Of a stretch of DNA of 64,000 nt, positions 18,298 through 28,823 are shown piece by piece; position 1 is the stretch's first letter, and each line of letters opens with the position of its first letter. Source of the stretch: CAWEDP01 sp963807925 (GTDB lineage Bacteria > Acidobacteriota > Vicinamibacteria > Vicinamibacterales > CAVVIG01); contig CAWEDP010000002.1 of the NCBI GenBank assembly GCA_963807925.1, positions 434,001 through 498,000 on the forward strand. The letters are read 5' to 3'. The notes under the pieces were generated by a model, which saw nothing but the letters and a program-made list of their open reading frames with translations, was not told the origin of the DNA and ran no database searches. Made by a program: the position numbers and the translations under genes.

Positions 18298-18316
18298 GGA
18301 GCGTCGAGCACGCTCC
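18298..18316 (+). promoter_or_regulatory. hairpin masking a Shine-Dalgarno-like sequence
   Basis: GGAGCGT (18298-18304) and ACGCTCC (18310-18316) form a perfect 7-bp stem with loop CGAGC immediately after the stop codon at 18297. The left arm contains the only GGAG before the next start (ATG 18325). No U tract follows. Confidence 0.45.
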
Positions 18317-18324
18317 TGATCCCG

Positions 18325-19608
18325 ATGGTCGCGATGCAGCCTGGCCAGTGTGTCACGGTCGTGGTCGAGAAGCCGGCGGTCGGCGGTCGCATGATCGCGC
18401 GCCTCGACGGTCGTGTGGTGCTCGTCGGCGGCGCGGTCCCGGGCGAACGGGTGTCCGCTCGGATCGAGCGGGTTGCCAAAGGCGTCCTGTACGCCGACAC
18501 CGTGGACGTGCTGGATCCGTCGGCGGACCGGCGCGAGCCGGCAGCCGATCCGCGATGTGGCGGATGTCTGTACGCGCACATCGCCTACCTGCGACAGGTC
18601 GAAATCAAAGCGCAAGTGATCGCCGACGCACTGGCCCGCATCGGGCGGTTCCGGCGGACCGAGCCGATCGTGGTGACGCCGTCTCCGGCCGACGGCTATC
18701 GGATGCGCGCGCGCCTGCATCGCCAGGGATCGCGATTGGGGTTCTTCGTCGAGGGCACGCACGCGATCTGCGACGTGCGTCCGACTGGTCAACTGCGAGC
18801 GGAAACCTGCGACGTGATCGACCGACTGGGTGCGGCGCTCGCCAGGCGGCCGTCGGACGCGGTCGGCGAGGTCGAGATCAGCGAGAACATCGATGGCTCC
18901 CAGCGCGTCGTCCACCTGCACGGCGTCGCACCAGACGACGTCGCGTCAGACCTCCTTGCCGCGGTCGGGGGCCTTACCGGCCTGACCGTCTCCACACCGG
19001 CCGGGCCCACGACGCTGACGGGAAGCCCGTATGTCACCGACCGGATCCGGCTGATGGACGGAGCGGACCTCTCATTTCGCCGGCACGTGCTCTCCTTCTT
19101 TCAAGGCAATCGATTTCTGGTCGCCGATCTGGTCGCCCACGTCGCGGGCCTGATTCCGGAGGGCAGCCGCGTCATCGATCTGTACGCCGGTGGCGGACTG
19201 TTTTCGGTGGCTGCGGCCGTGACCCGCCGCGCAGGTGTGGTCGCGGTGGAAGGCGACCCGGTGGCGGCGGCCGATCTCGCCGCGAACGCCGCCGCGGCCG
19301 ACCCCGCCGTCCGCCCAATCCACCGGGCGGTCGAAACCTTCCTCCGCGATCGGCAGGAAACGGCCGACATCATCGTCGCCGACCCGCCCCGGGCGGGGTT
19401 GTCGAAGGAGGCGCTCGCGGGAATGATCGCGGTCGGTCCGGGCCGGATGGTCTACGTGTCGTGCGACGTGGCGACGCTGGCGCGAGACGCCCGCCGCCTG
19501 GTGGATGCCGGATACGAATTGACGCGCGTCGACGGGTTCGATCTGTTCCCGAACACACCGCACGTCGAAGCGGTGGTCACCCTGCAATCCACCGAGGCGC
19601 GGACGTGA
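18325..19608 (+). CDS. TrmA/RlmD-family class I SAM-dependent RNA uracil-C5 methyltransferase
   Basis: 427 residues: N-terminal TRAM-like OB domain (VVEKPAVGGRMIARLDGRVVLVGGAVPGE), a Cys region, and a C-terminal Rossmann methyltransferase. SAM motif VIDLYAGGGLFSVAAA, VVAVEGDP, the IIVADPPRAGLSKEAL motif and the nucleophile loop VYVSCDVATLARD identify RNA m5U methyltransferases. Of the four Fe-S ligands usual in RlmD, the CGGC pair (Cys78, Cys81) is present, but the position six residues before Cys78 is Pro, so the cluster may be incomplete or differently ligated. Target RNA (23S rRNA or tRNA) is undecided. ATG 18334 (MQPGQCV) is an alternative start. Confidence 0.88.
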   Translation: MVAMQPGQCVTVVVEKPAVGGRMIARLDGRVVLVGGAVPGERVSARIERVAKGVLYADTVDVLDPSADRREPAADPRCGGCLYAHIAYLRQVEIKAQVIADALARIGRFRRTEPIVVTPSPADGYRMRARLHRQGSRLGFFVEGTHAICDVRPTGQLRAETCDVIDRLGAALARRPSDAVGEVEISENIDGSQRVVHLHGVAPDDVASDLLAAVGGLTGLTVSTPAGPTTLTGSPYVTDRIRLMDGADLSFRRHVLSFFQGNRFLVADLVAHVAGLIPEGSRVIDLYAGGGLFSVAAAVTRRAGVVAVEGDPVAAADLAANAAAADPAVRPIHRAVETFLRDRQETADIIVADPPRAGLSKEALAGMIAVGPGRMVYVSCDVATLARDARRLVDAGYELTRVDGFDLFPNTPHVEAVVTLQSTEART

Positions 19609-19615
19609 CGAGACG

Positions 19616-20311
19616 TCAGGCCCGCGATCGTCCGCCTTCCACGAACCCCTCGAACAACGGCCTGAACTCGCCCGTGCGCCAGAAATTCTCGGGGTGCCAC
19701 TGTACGCCGAGACAGAACGGCGCGGAGGGATCCTCGATCGCCTCGATGACGCCGTCGGGCGCCGTGGCGGACACCTGAAATCCCGGAGCGACCTGCTTCA
19801 CAGCCTGGTGGTGGCGGCTGTTGACGTCGCAGGCATCAGCGCCGCCCAGTCGATCGCTCATCAATCGCTCGAGCAGCGTATCCTTCTCGATCCAGATCTC
19901 GTGCGCCAGCTCGAAGGGTTGATGCGGCGGCACGACCAGCCGGTGCTCGAGCGCGCCCGCAACCTGCGAGGGGATGTCCTGCACCAGCGATCCGCCGCAG
20001 GCCACATTGAGAACCTGGATGCCGCGGCAGACGCCGAAAATCGGGAGACGCTGCGCCCTGGCGGCAGTCACCAGATCGATCTCGAAGCGATCGCGCCCCG
20101 GCTCCACCTCCTCGATCGAGGGGTGCCGCGGCTCGCCGTAGATCGCCGGATCCACGTCTTCACCGCCGGTCAGCAGCAGGCCGTCGAGGCCGCCGAGGGC
20201 GTCGGCGACGCCGAGCGACGAATCGATCAGCCGGACGTCGCCACCGACGTGCAGGATGGCCTGGCGGTAGTCTTCGAGCTTGCGGCAGTGCGTGATGCCA
20301 ATGAGCGACAT
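19616..20311 (-). CDS. gamma-glutamyl-gamma-aminobutyrate hydrolase family protein (class I glutamine amidotransferase fold)
   Basis: 231 residues of peptidase family C26. The nucleophile elbow is PIFGVCRGIQVLNV (Cys), the oxyanion loop LLLTGGEDVDPAIYGE, and the catalytic His-Glu pair is in FCLGVQWHPENF. SRHHQAVKQVAPGF is another family block. Members cleave gamma-glutamyl amides, for example gamma-Glu-GABA in putrescine catabolism (PuuD); no other Puu gene is nearby, so the substrate is open. Convergent with the methyltransferase (7 bases apart) and 36 bases downstream of argS on the same strand. Confidence 0.85.
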   Translation of the reverse strand: MSLIGITHCRKLEDYRQAILHVGGDVRLIDSSLGVADALGGLDGLLLTGGEDVDPAIYGEPRHPSIEEVEPGRDRFEIDLVTAARAQRLPIFGVCRGIQVLNVACGGSLVQDIPSQVAGALEHRLVVPPHQPFELAHEIWIEKDTLLERLMSDRLGGADACDVNSRHHQAVKQVAPGFQVSATAPDGVIEAIEDPSAPFCLGVQWHPENFWRTGEFRPLFEGFVEGGRSRA

Positions 20312-20347
20312 GTTTGAAGGCCTGACGCCTGAGGCGGTGCCATGTTG

Positions 20348-22390
<2,043 letters not shown>

Positions 22391-22464
22391 AGGTGTCGTC
22401 TGAAGAGGCTCGATCGTTTCGGCCGGTCCGGCCGCGCCGTGATCGCTGTAAGCTCGTGATACGA

Positions 22465-23052
22465 TTAAACTTCGTGTCCACCGGGCGCCGCCACCGACCG
22501 ATAGTCGTCCGGCGTGTTGAGGTTGGCCAGCAGCCGGTGGTGATCGCCGAAGGCGTCGATGTCCGCCGCGACGACCTCGCGCACCCGAACGTCATCGAGC
22601 AGATCGACGAGCTTCAGCCGTCCGGCGGCAAGGCGGGCGGCGGCCGGCGCGAGGCACGCGCGCGTATAGGCGGCGCACGTTGGATGAAGGCCGCGTTCGG
22701 TACGAGGCACGACCGCGTCGGTGTCACGAGTCAGTGACAGCAGGTGGCCCAGCAACGGGGCCGTAACATAGGGCATGTCGCACGCTATGACGATCGTCGC
22801 GTGTCCGGCGCTCTCGGTCAACGCGGTATGAAGACCGCCGAGCGGCCCGCAGCCGGCGATTCGGTCGGGCACGCGCCTGGCCGGCGACGGCGCCGCGCCA
22901 CGGCTGCCGACGATCAGAATATCAGTCGTCACGGCGACGATCTCGGCCATCTGGCGATCGAGAATCGTGCGGCCGCCCACGACGAGCGCGCTCTTGTCGA
23001 TGCCGCCGAAGCGGCGGGCCTGCCCGCCGACCAGAATCGCCGCGCTCCACAC
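22465..23052 (-). CDS. mobA: molybdenum cofactor guanylyltransferase
   Basis: 195 residues. Transfers GMP to molybdopterin to make the bis-MGD-type cofactor. The N-terminal nucleotide loop SAAILVGGQARRFGGIDKS (LxGGxxxRxGxxK) is intact, followed by IAGCGPLGGLHTAL and the metal-binding IVIACDMPYVTAPLL. The C-terminal NLNTPDDYR is typical. GTG start. On the minus strand a -10-like TAAGAT (23067-23062) ends nine bases before the start. No other Mo-cofactor genes are in the window. Confidence 0.9.
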   Translation of the reverse strand: MWSAAILVGGQARRFGGIDKSALVVGGRTILDRQMAEIVAVTTDILIVGSRGAAPSPARRVPDRIAGCGPLGGLHTALTESAGHATIVIACDMPYVTAPLLGHLLSLTRDTDAVVPRTERGLHPTCAAYTRACLAPAAARLAAGRLKLVDLLDDVRVREVVAADIDAFGDHHRLLANLNTPDDYRSVAAPGGHEV

Positions 23053-23143
23053 AACCTCGCGATCTTACCCGCTGTGGCCGGCGGTCGCATGGCGGTTCAC
23101 CGGCGGCACGGCGCGTGCCGCCGTCATCCGCCGATCGCGGACC

Positions 23144-23749
23144 ATGCGTGACACCGGCGTCGGCCGCGTGCTGGTTGCCAGCCTGCACCAGAGCATCGCC
23201 GACATCCTGCCCGACCGCCTCGCGTTCTACGAGAACTGGTTGAACAGCGAGGGGCTGCGCGAGGGGACGATCGGCGTCGCGCCGTTGTACGCCGTGCTCA
23301 GCTTTCTTCGGCTGGAAGGGGACGGGTATCACACCATCACGACGCGGGCCGGGGAGTATGCCGCGGACTGGACGGTCCAATCGCTGGCTCCGACGCGCTG
23401 CCGGCTCATGCACGCGGCGCCGACGTGGCTGCGCCGCCGCCTCGTGCTGCGCCTCGCACAGCACGTCGTACGTAGCAGCTACCGCGGCACCCGCGTCATC
23501 GCGCGCATCAACGGAGGCGCCGTCAGGCTGGATCTTCGCGCCTCGGTGTTCTGCACCGTCCGCGCGCCGGTCGGCCGGCCGCTGTGCGGGTTCTATGCGG
23601 CCGCGGTCAGCCGTCTGCTGACGCTGTTCGAGCTCGACGGGCGCACGGAGGTCGTCGCCTGTCGTGGGGTCGGCGAGTCCACATGTCTGTTGAACGTGGT
23701 GCCCGCCGGCGGCGCCTCGGCAGCGATGCGCCAGAGGACGACTCGATGA
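23144..23749 (+). CDS. hypothetical protein with V4R-like C-terminal motif
   Basis: 201 residues, no signal peptide. The C-terminus (LFELDGRTEVVACRGVGESTCLLNVV) resembles the end of the 4-vinyl-reductase (V4R) ligand-binding domain, where a CxxxGxxxC pattern closes the fold; the N-terminal half (LPDRLAFYENWLNSEGLREG, APLYAVLSFLRLEG) is compatible but weak. V4R domains bind small hydrophobic ligands. It overlaps the TPR gene by four bases (ATGA), so the two are translationally coupled. Family assignment is tentative. Confidence 0.6.
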   Translation: MRDTGVGRVLVASLHQSIADILPDRLAFYENWLNSEGLREGTIGVAPLYAVLSFLRLEGDGYHTITTRAGEYAADWTVQSLAPTRCRLMHAAPTWLRRRLVLRLAQHVVRSSYRGTRVIARINGGAVRLDLRASVFCTVRAPVGRPLCGFYAAAVSRLLTLFELDGRTEVVACRGVGESTCLLNVVPAGGASAAMRQRTTR

Positions 23750-25353
23750 TCCGGCGGGTTGTCGCCATCGTGGCTGCGTTTCTCGGCTCGTTTGCGCTGA
23801 CCGCGCCGATGTATGCGCAGCCGCTTCCGCCGGCGCGCACGCTCGTGGTGCCGTTCGACAACCTCAGGCGCGACGCCTCGATCTTCTGGGTCGGCGAGGC
23901 GTCGGCGGTGCTCCTGACCGACGCGCTCAACGCGCTTGGCGCGCCGGCGATCACTCGCGAGCAACGGCGGGCCGCCTTCGAGCAGCTCCAGGTGCCGCCG
24001 ACCGCGACCCTCACCGACGCGACGGTCATCCGGATCGCACAGCTGGCCGGCGCCGCCGAGGTCATTACCGGCTCGGTCGAGCTCCAGAACGGGACGCTCG
24101 CGGTCCGGGCACGCGTCATCGCGCTCGAGACCGGACGCGTCAGACGCCAGATCAGGGAGGACGGCCAGGCGTCGGACATCTTCGCCACCTTCGATCGCCT
24201 TGCGCGTCAGATCGCGGGCAGCCGCGCATCCTCGGCCGCCGATCCGATGTATCCGCCGCTTGCCGCGTTCGAGAACTACATCAAGGGACTGCTGGCCGTG
24301 ACGGCGCCGACCGCCATCGGCTACCTCGACGCGGCACTGCGCGAGCACCCGGGCTTCGATCGTGCGCGTCTGGCGTTATGGAACGTCTACGCTGATCAGG
24401 GCGATCACGCCGGAGCGCTGGCGGCCGTGACACCGGTCGCGGAGGATTCGCCCTACTGGCTTCGGGCGCGTTTCCGATCGGGCCTGTCGTACCTGAGCCT
24501 CCGAAGATACGACGATGCGTTCGCCGCCTTCGAGACGCTGGTCGACGCGGGGCCGTCGCCGACGGCGCTGAACAATCTCGGCGTGGTCCAGATCCGGCGT
24601 GGAGTGGGCCCGCAGACCGACATGCCGGCGGCCTCCTACTTCAGCAGAGCTGCCAAGCTCGACGGCAACGACCCGGACTACTTCTTCAACCTCGGATATG
24701 CGTTCTGGCAGGCGCGCGACTACCAGGCATCGATCTACTGGCTGCGCGAAGCGGTGCGCCGGAGTCCGGCCGACGGCGACGCGCACTTCGTGCTCGCCGC
24801 CGCGCTGGCGGCCGGAGGGAGCCCGCTGGAGGCTGGGCGGGAGCGGGATCTCGCGCGCCGGCTCTCGTCGACCTACGAACAGTGGGAGAAGCGGCCGGCC
24901 GGGGAGGTCGTGCCGAAGGGCCTGGAACGCGTGAAGGCGGCGGTGGAGCTGCCGCACCGGTCGATCGAGGCGCTGACCGACAACGGCCAGCGGGACCAGC
25001 AGGCGCTGGCGCAGTTCTATCTCGAGCGCGGCCGGCGTCTCTTCCAGATGGAACAGGATCGGCAGGCGCTCGACGACTTGAACCGGGCGATCTTTCTGTC
25101 GCCGTACGAGGCGGAGGCCCACCTGCTCGTCGGGCGGATCCACTTGCGCAACAACCGCGCACGGGAAGCGATCGATGCGTTCAAGATATCCCTCTGGAGT
25201 GAGGAAACCCCGGCCGCGCACCTCGCGCTGGCCGACGCGTACCTGCAGATGAAGGACGCCGACGCGGCCCGGAGCGAAGCGGATCGCGCGCTGGCACTCG
25301 ATCCGTCGTCCGCCGACGCCCGGCGTCTGCTCGCCAGGATTGGCTCGCGATGA
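23746..25353 (+). CDS. exported TPR protein with CsgG/TolB-like N-terminal domain
   Basis: 535 residues. A signal peptide (MIRRVVAIVAAFLGSFALTAP, cleavage near YAQ) is followed by an alpha/beta domain (RTLVVPFDNLRRDASIFWVGEA, AEVITGSVELQNGTLAVRARV) like those of CsgG/FlgO/TolB-type periplasmic proteins, then tetratricopeptide repeats to the end: ALNNLGVVQIRRG, PDYFFNLGYAFWQARDY, SIYWLREAVRRSPADGDAHFVLA, AEAHLLVGRIHLRNNRAREA. Presumably a periplasmic scaffold. ATG 23746 overlaps the upstream stop. The SPOR gene follows 18 bases later. Confidence 0.8.
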   Translation: MIRRVVAIVAAFLGSFALTAPMYAQPLPPARTLVVPFDNLRRDASIFWVGEASAVLLTDALNALGAPAITREQRRAAFEQLQVPPTATLTDATVIRIAQLAGAAEVITGSVELQNGTLAVRARVIALETGRVRRQIREDGQASDIFATFDRLARQIAGSRASSAADPMYPPLAAFENYIKGLLAVTAPTAIGYLDAALREHPGFDRARLALWNVYADQGDHAGALAAVTPVAEDSPYWLRARFRSGLSYLSLRRYDDAFAAFETLVDAGPSPTALNNLGVVQIRRGVGPQTDMPAASYFSRAAKLDGNDPDYFFNLGYAFWQARDYQASIYWLREAVRRSPADGDAHFVLAAALAAGGSPLEAGRERDLARRLSSTYEQWEKRPAGEVVPKGLERVKAAVELPHRSIEALTDNGQRDQQALAQFYLERGRRLFQMEQDRQALDDLNRAIFLSPYEAEAHLLVGRIHLRNNRAREAIDAFKISLWSEETPAAHLALADAYLQMKDADAARSEADRALALDPSSADARRLLARIGSR

Positions 25354-25358
25354 CGTGG

Positions 25359-25364
25359 TACAAT
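25359..25364 (+). promoter_or_regulatory. -10-like hexamer TACAAT before the SPOR gene
   Basis: TACAAT ends seven bases before TTG 25372, the only usable start of the SPOR protein, and overlaps the very end of the TPR gene region. No Shine-Dalgarno is present, so a leaderless transcript is predicted. Confidence 0.35.
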
Positions 25365-25371
25365 CCCCTCG

Positions 25372-26136
25372 TTGGCTCACCACACGCAACCGGACGACGC
25401 GTTTCGTGAGATTCAGCTGAACGGGAAACAGCTCGTGTTCCTGTTCATGGTCGCCACCGTCGTCTCCGTGGTGATCTTCCTCTGCGGCGTCTTCGTCGGC
25501 CGCGGCGTCCGTGCCGATCGAGCGCCCCTTGCCGCCGAGACCACGGCGCCCGCGACACCGGTGACCACACCCGACGTCGCGCCGCCGGCGACCCCGCCTC
25601 CGGCCGGTTCGGATCCCACGACCGCCCCTCCGCCCCCGGCGGTGGACGAGCTGAGCTACTTCGATCGCCTCGAAGCAAGAGGGTCCGCGCCCGAGAAGCT
25701 GAAGCCAGCCTCCGACAAGACCGCGGCGGCCGTCGCCGAGCGTCAGCCGCCCGCTTCCGCCGAGAAGGTGGCTGCCCGCGCCGCGGATCGCAAGGAGCCG
25801 CTGTCAACAGTCGGGTCTCCGACGCCCAAGAGCACCGGTGGCGCCGGGGATGCGCCGCCTGCGGCCGCGACGCCCGACGCGCCCGCCGCCTCCGCCGTCC
25901 CGGCCGGTCAGGGATTCGCGCTGCAGGTGACGGCCCTCAAGGAGCGCAACGAAGCGGAGGCGGTGGCCAAGCGCCTGGCCGCGAAGGGCTACGCCGCCTA
26001 CGTGATGACGCCGGCCAACGGCACGCCGCGGTATTACCGGGTCCGCATCGGCAAGTTTTCGACGCGGCGCGAGGCCGAAGACGTGGCCACGAAGCTTCTC
26101 AGAGAAGAGCAGATCAAGCCCTGGATTACCCGCTAG
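25372..26136 (+). CDS. SPOR-domain inner-membrane protein
   Basis: 254 residues in three parts: a short cytoplasmic N-terminus, one membrane helix (QLVFLFMVATVVSVVIFLCG) at about residues 23-42, a long Pro/Ala-rich periplasmic linker, and a C-terminal SPOR domain (FALQVTALKERNEAEAVAKR, GYAAYVMTP, YYRVRIGKFSTRREAEDVA). SPOR domains bind denuded peptidoglycan at division sites, as in FtsN and DedD. TTG start; no alternative in frame before the membrane helix. The stop overlaps the likely beginning of lnt. Confidence 0.87.
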   Translation: MAHHTQPDDAFREIQLNGKQLVFLFMVATVVSVVIFLCGVFVGRGVRADRAPLAAETTAPATPVTTPDVAPPATPPPAGSDPTTAPPPPAVDELSYFDRLEARGSAPEKLKPASDKTAAAVAERQPPASAEKVAARAADRKEPLSTVGSPTPKSTGGAGDAPPAAATPDAPAASAVPAGQGFALQVTALKERNEAEAVAKRLAAKGYAAYVMTPANGTPRYYRVRIGKFSTRREAEDVATKLLREEQIKPWITR

Positions 26137-27632
26137 CCCTTGCGTCGGGCGCGCTGCTCGCCCTCAGCTTTCCCAAGTACGGTCATCCAGCGTTCGGATG
26201 GATTGCGCTCGCGCCCTTGCTGGTCGCCTTGACGAGCCGGCGCGGTCCATCGCTGACGCGCGCGTTCGGCCTCGGTCTGGCGACCGGCATCGTCTATTTC
26301 GCGGGGACCCTGTACTGGATCGCGCTCGTCGTCAGGAACTACGGTGACCTGCCGCTCGTCGTCGCAGTCGCAATCGATGCCCTGCTGGTTCTGGCGCTCG
26401 CCCTGTTCGGGGCCGTCTTCGCGATCGTCGTGCGGCGACTCTGGCTCGCGTACGGCGCGGCGGCGCTCATGGTCGCGCCGGCGGTGTGGGTGACGATGGA
26501 GCTGGGACGGACGCATCTGTTCGGCGGCTTTCCGTGGGTGCTGCTCGGCTACAGCCAGGCGACGATGCTGCCGATTGCGCAGCTGGCGAGCGTGCTCGGG
26601 GTGTACGGCGTGTCGGCGCTCGTGGTCAGCGTGAGCGCCGCCGCGGCATTCTGCATGGTCGCCACCTCGCGCCGTTCGCGCGCCTGGGCGGTCGGCGCCG
26701 TCGGCATCGCCGTGGTCACGACGGCGCTCTGGGGCGCTCACCGCGCGGGGCAGGCCGGGATGACGCGTGAAGGCGTGCCGGTCAGGGTTGGCCTCGTCCA
26801 GAGCAATGTGAGCGACGCGGAGCGACGCGATCCAGCCCAGGCCCAGCGCATCATGCAGGACAACGTGCGCCTCACCCGGCAGGCCATGGCCGCGGGCGCC
26901 ATGCTGGTGCTCTGGCCGGAATCGGCGATGACGCCGTACCGCTTCGACAACCCGGCCGCGGCGGGGATCGTACGGCGCCTGGCGCGCGAGGCGCGCGTGC
27001 CCATCCTCGTTGGCAGCGATCAGGTCGAGCGCGGCCGACCGGACAAGTGGTACAACTCGGCGTTTCTGGTCCGGGCCGATGGCAGCGACGCTGGGTTCTA
27101 CCGGAAGATGCACCTGGTGCCCTGGGGCGAGTTCGTGCCGCTCAAGCGGGTCCTCTTCTTCGTCGGCCCGCTGGTGGACGCGATCGGCAGCGGCTTCGAG
27201 CCCGGCGGGGATCCGACGGTGCTCGACGTCGGCGGCCACGGCATCAGCGTCGCCATCTGCTACGAGGTCGTGTATCCGGCGCTCATCCGGCAGTTCGTGC
27301 TGCGGGGCAGCGAGCTGCTGACGACGATCACCAACGACGCGTGGTTTGGCGACACGTCGGCGCCCTATCAGCACTTCGCGCAGGCGTCGATGCGCGCGAT
27401 CGAGGAAGGGCGGTACCTGGTGCGCGCCGCCAACACCGGCATCTCGGGCATCGTCGATCCGTACGGACGGGTCCTGGAGCGGAGCAACCTGTACGAGCAG
27501 GGGATGATGGTCGGCGGGGCGCGGTACCTGCGCACGCTGACCGCGTACGCGCGGTACGGCGACATCTTCGCCTACGCGTGCGCGATCGGGGTTGCCGCGC
27601 TGCTGCTGCTCGCGCGCCGACATGTACAATAG
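26121..27632 (+). CDS. lnt: apolipoprotein N-acyltransferase (start codon uncertain)
   Basis: N-acylates the lipoprotein N-terminal Cys in the inner membrane. The nitrilase domain shows the Glu-Lys-Cys triad: LVLWPESAM (Glu), YRKMHLVPWGEFVP (Lys) and VAICYEVVYP (Cys), preceded by five or six membrane helices. Homology begins at PLALASGALLALSFPKYGHP, encoded from about 26130, but no ATG, GTG or TTG lies in frame there. CTG 26121, overlapping the SPOR stop by 16 bases, is the best candidate; the first conventional start is TTG 26217, which would delete the first membrane helix. Clustered with prfB and murJ. Confidence 0.88.
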   Translation: MDYPLALASGALLALSFPKYGHPAFGWIALAPLLVALTSRRGPSLTRAFGLGLATGIVYFAGTLYWIALVVRNYGDLPLVVAVAIDALLVLALALFGAVFAIVVRRLWLAYGAAALMVAPAVWVTMELGRTHLFGGFPWVLLGYSQATMLPIAQLASVLGVYGVSALVVSVSAAAAFCMVATSRRSRAWAVGAVGIAVVTTALWGAHRAGQAGMTREGVPVRVGLVQSNVSDAERRDPAQAQRIMQDNVRLTRQAMAAGAMLVLWPESAMTPYRFDNPAAAGIVRRLAREARVPILVGSDQVERGRPDKWYNSAFLVRADGSDAGFYRKMHLVPWGEFVPLKRVLFFVGPLVDAIGSGFEPGGDPTVLDVGGHGISVAICYEVVYPALIRQFVLRGSELLTTITNDAWFGDTSAPYQHFAQASMRAIEEGRYLVRAANTGISGIVDPYGRVLERSNLYEQGMMVGGARYLRTLTAYARYGDIFAYACAIGVAALLLLARRHVQ

Positions 27633-27691
27633 GCGCGGCGCCCGGCACCCGCCTGCGGCGCCCCGGCCACATCCGCCGATGGAAGGACGCG

Positions 27692-28823
27692 ATGCTTGAC
27701 GATCTGATGCGACGCTACGAGGACCTCGCGCGGCGGGCGACCGATCTGCGGAGTCATCTTTGAAGCGACCCGCCCGCAGGACGAGCTGACCCGGCTCGAG
27801 AAGCGCGCCGCCGCGCCGGACTTCTGGCAGAATCAGCTCGAGGCGCAGAAGGTGCTCCAGCGCCGCAAGGCGCTCGAACAGGATCGGGATCTCATCGACT
27901 CCCTGCGTCGCAAGAGCGACGATCTGGCGGTGCTGGTCGAATGGGCGCAAGCCGGCGAACCGGTCGATGCCGACTTCGCGCAGGCTCTCGACGCGCTCGA
28001 CCGTGAGGTGCAGACCGCCGAAGTCAAGAAGATGCTCGGCGGCGAGCACGACCGCAAGAACGCGATCGTGAACATCCATCCAGGCGCCGGCGGCACCGAA
28101 TCGCAGGACTGGGCGGAGATGCTGCTGCGGATGTACCTGCGGTGGGCGGAGCGCCGCGGGTTCAAGCGCGAGATCATCGACTATCAGCCGGGCGACGAAG
28201 CGGGTCTCAAGAGCGCGACGTTCACGGTCACCGGCGAGTACGCGTACGGGCTGCTCGCGGCCGAAGCCGGCGTCCATCGCCTCGTGCGGATCTCGCCCTT
28301 CGATCAGGCGGCGCGGCGCCACACCTCGTTCGCCGCCATGCACGTGTATCCGGAACTCCCCGAGGATGTCGACATCGTCGTCGAGGACAACGACATCCGG
28401 ATCGACACCTATCGATCGAGCGGCGCCGGCGGGCAGCACGTCAACGTCACCGATTCGGCCGTTCGCATCACCCATCTGCTAACCGGGATCGTCGTCTCCT
28501 GCCAGAACGAGCGATCGCAGCACCGGAACCGCGACTCGGCGATGAAGGTCTTGAAGGCGCGGCTGTACGATTTGAAGCTGAAGGAGAACCAGGCGAAGCT
28601 GGAGCAGATCGGCGGAACCAAGAAGGAGATTGCATTCGGCAACCAGATTCGCAGCTACGTCCTGCATCCGTACCAGCTCGTCAAGGACCATCGGACGAAG
28701 GAGCAGGTGGGTGACGTGAACCGTGTGCTCGACGGCGACATCGACGTGTTCATCAAGAGCTATCTGATGAAGCGCGCGGGCGGCACGCTCGGGCAGGTGA
28801 CTCCAGACGAGGATATTGACTGA
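27692..28823 (+). CDS. prfB: peptide chain release factor 2, with programmed +1 frameshift
   Basis: RF2, terminating at UGA and UAA. The first frame encodes MLDDLMRRYEDLARRATDLR-SHL and meets TGA at 27761-27763; a +1 shift at CTT TGA continues as EATRPQDELTRLEKRAAAPD and runs to 28823, giving about 376 residues. Later motifs: LVRISPFDQAARRHTSF (SPF tripeptide for UGA reading) and SSGAGGQHVNVTDSAVR (catalytic GGQ). GGAAGGA precedes ATG 27692. The internal UGA lets RF2 level control its own translation. murJ overlaps the 3-prime end by eight bases. Confidence 0.97.
27750..27763 (+). promoter_or_regulatory. RF2 programmed +1 frameshift signal
   Basis: GGAG (27750-27753) lies four bases before CTT (27758-27760), which is followed in frame by TGA (27761-27763). 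In E. coli RF2 an SD-like element, CUU and UGA stimulate the +1 slip. The shift to GAA GCG ACC restores the RF2 coding frame exactly. Confidence 0.95.

Noticed and set aside
27692..27763. prfB as a pseudogene because of the early TGA
   Set aside because: The CTT TGA context with upstream GGAG is the standard RF2 recoding site, and the +1 frame is intact to the end.
26133..28475. 780-codon open frame on the minus strand across lnt and prfB
   Set aside because: Arginine/histidine/aspartate-rich antisense translation of clear plus-strand genes; a by-product of high GC at third codon positions.
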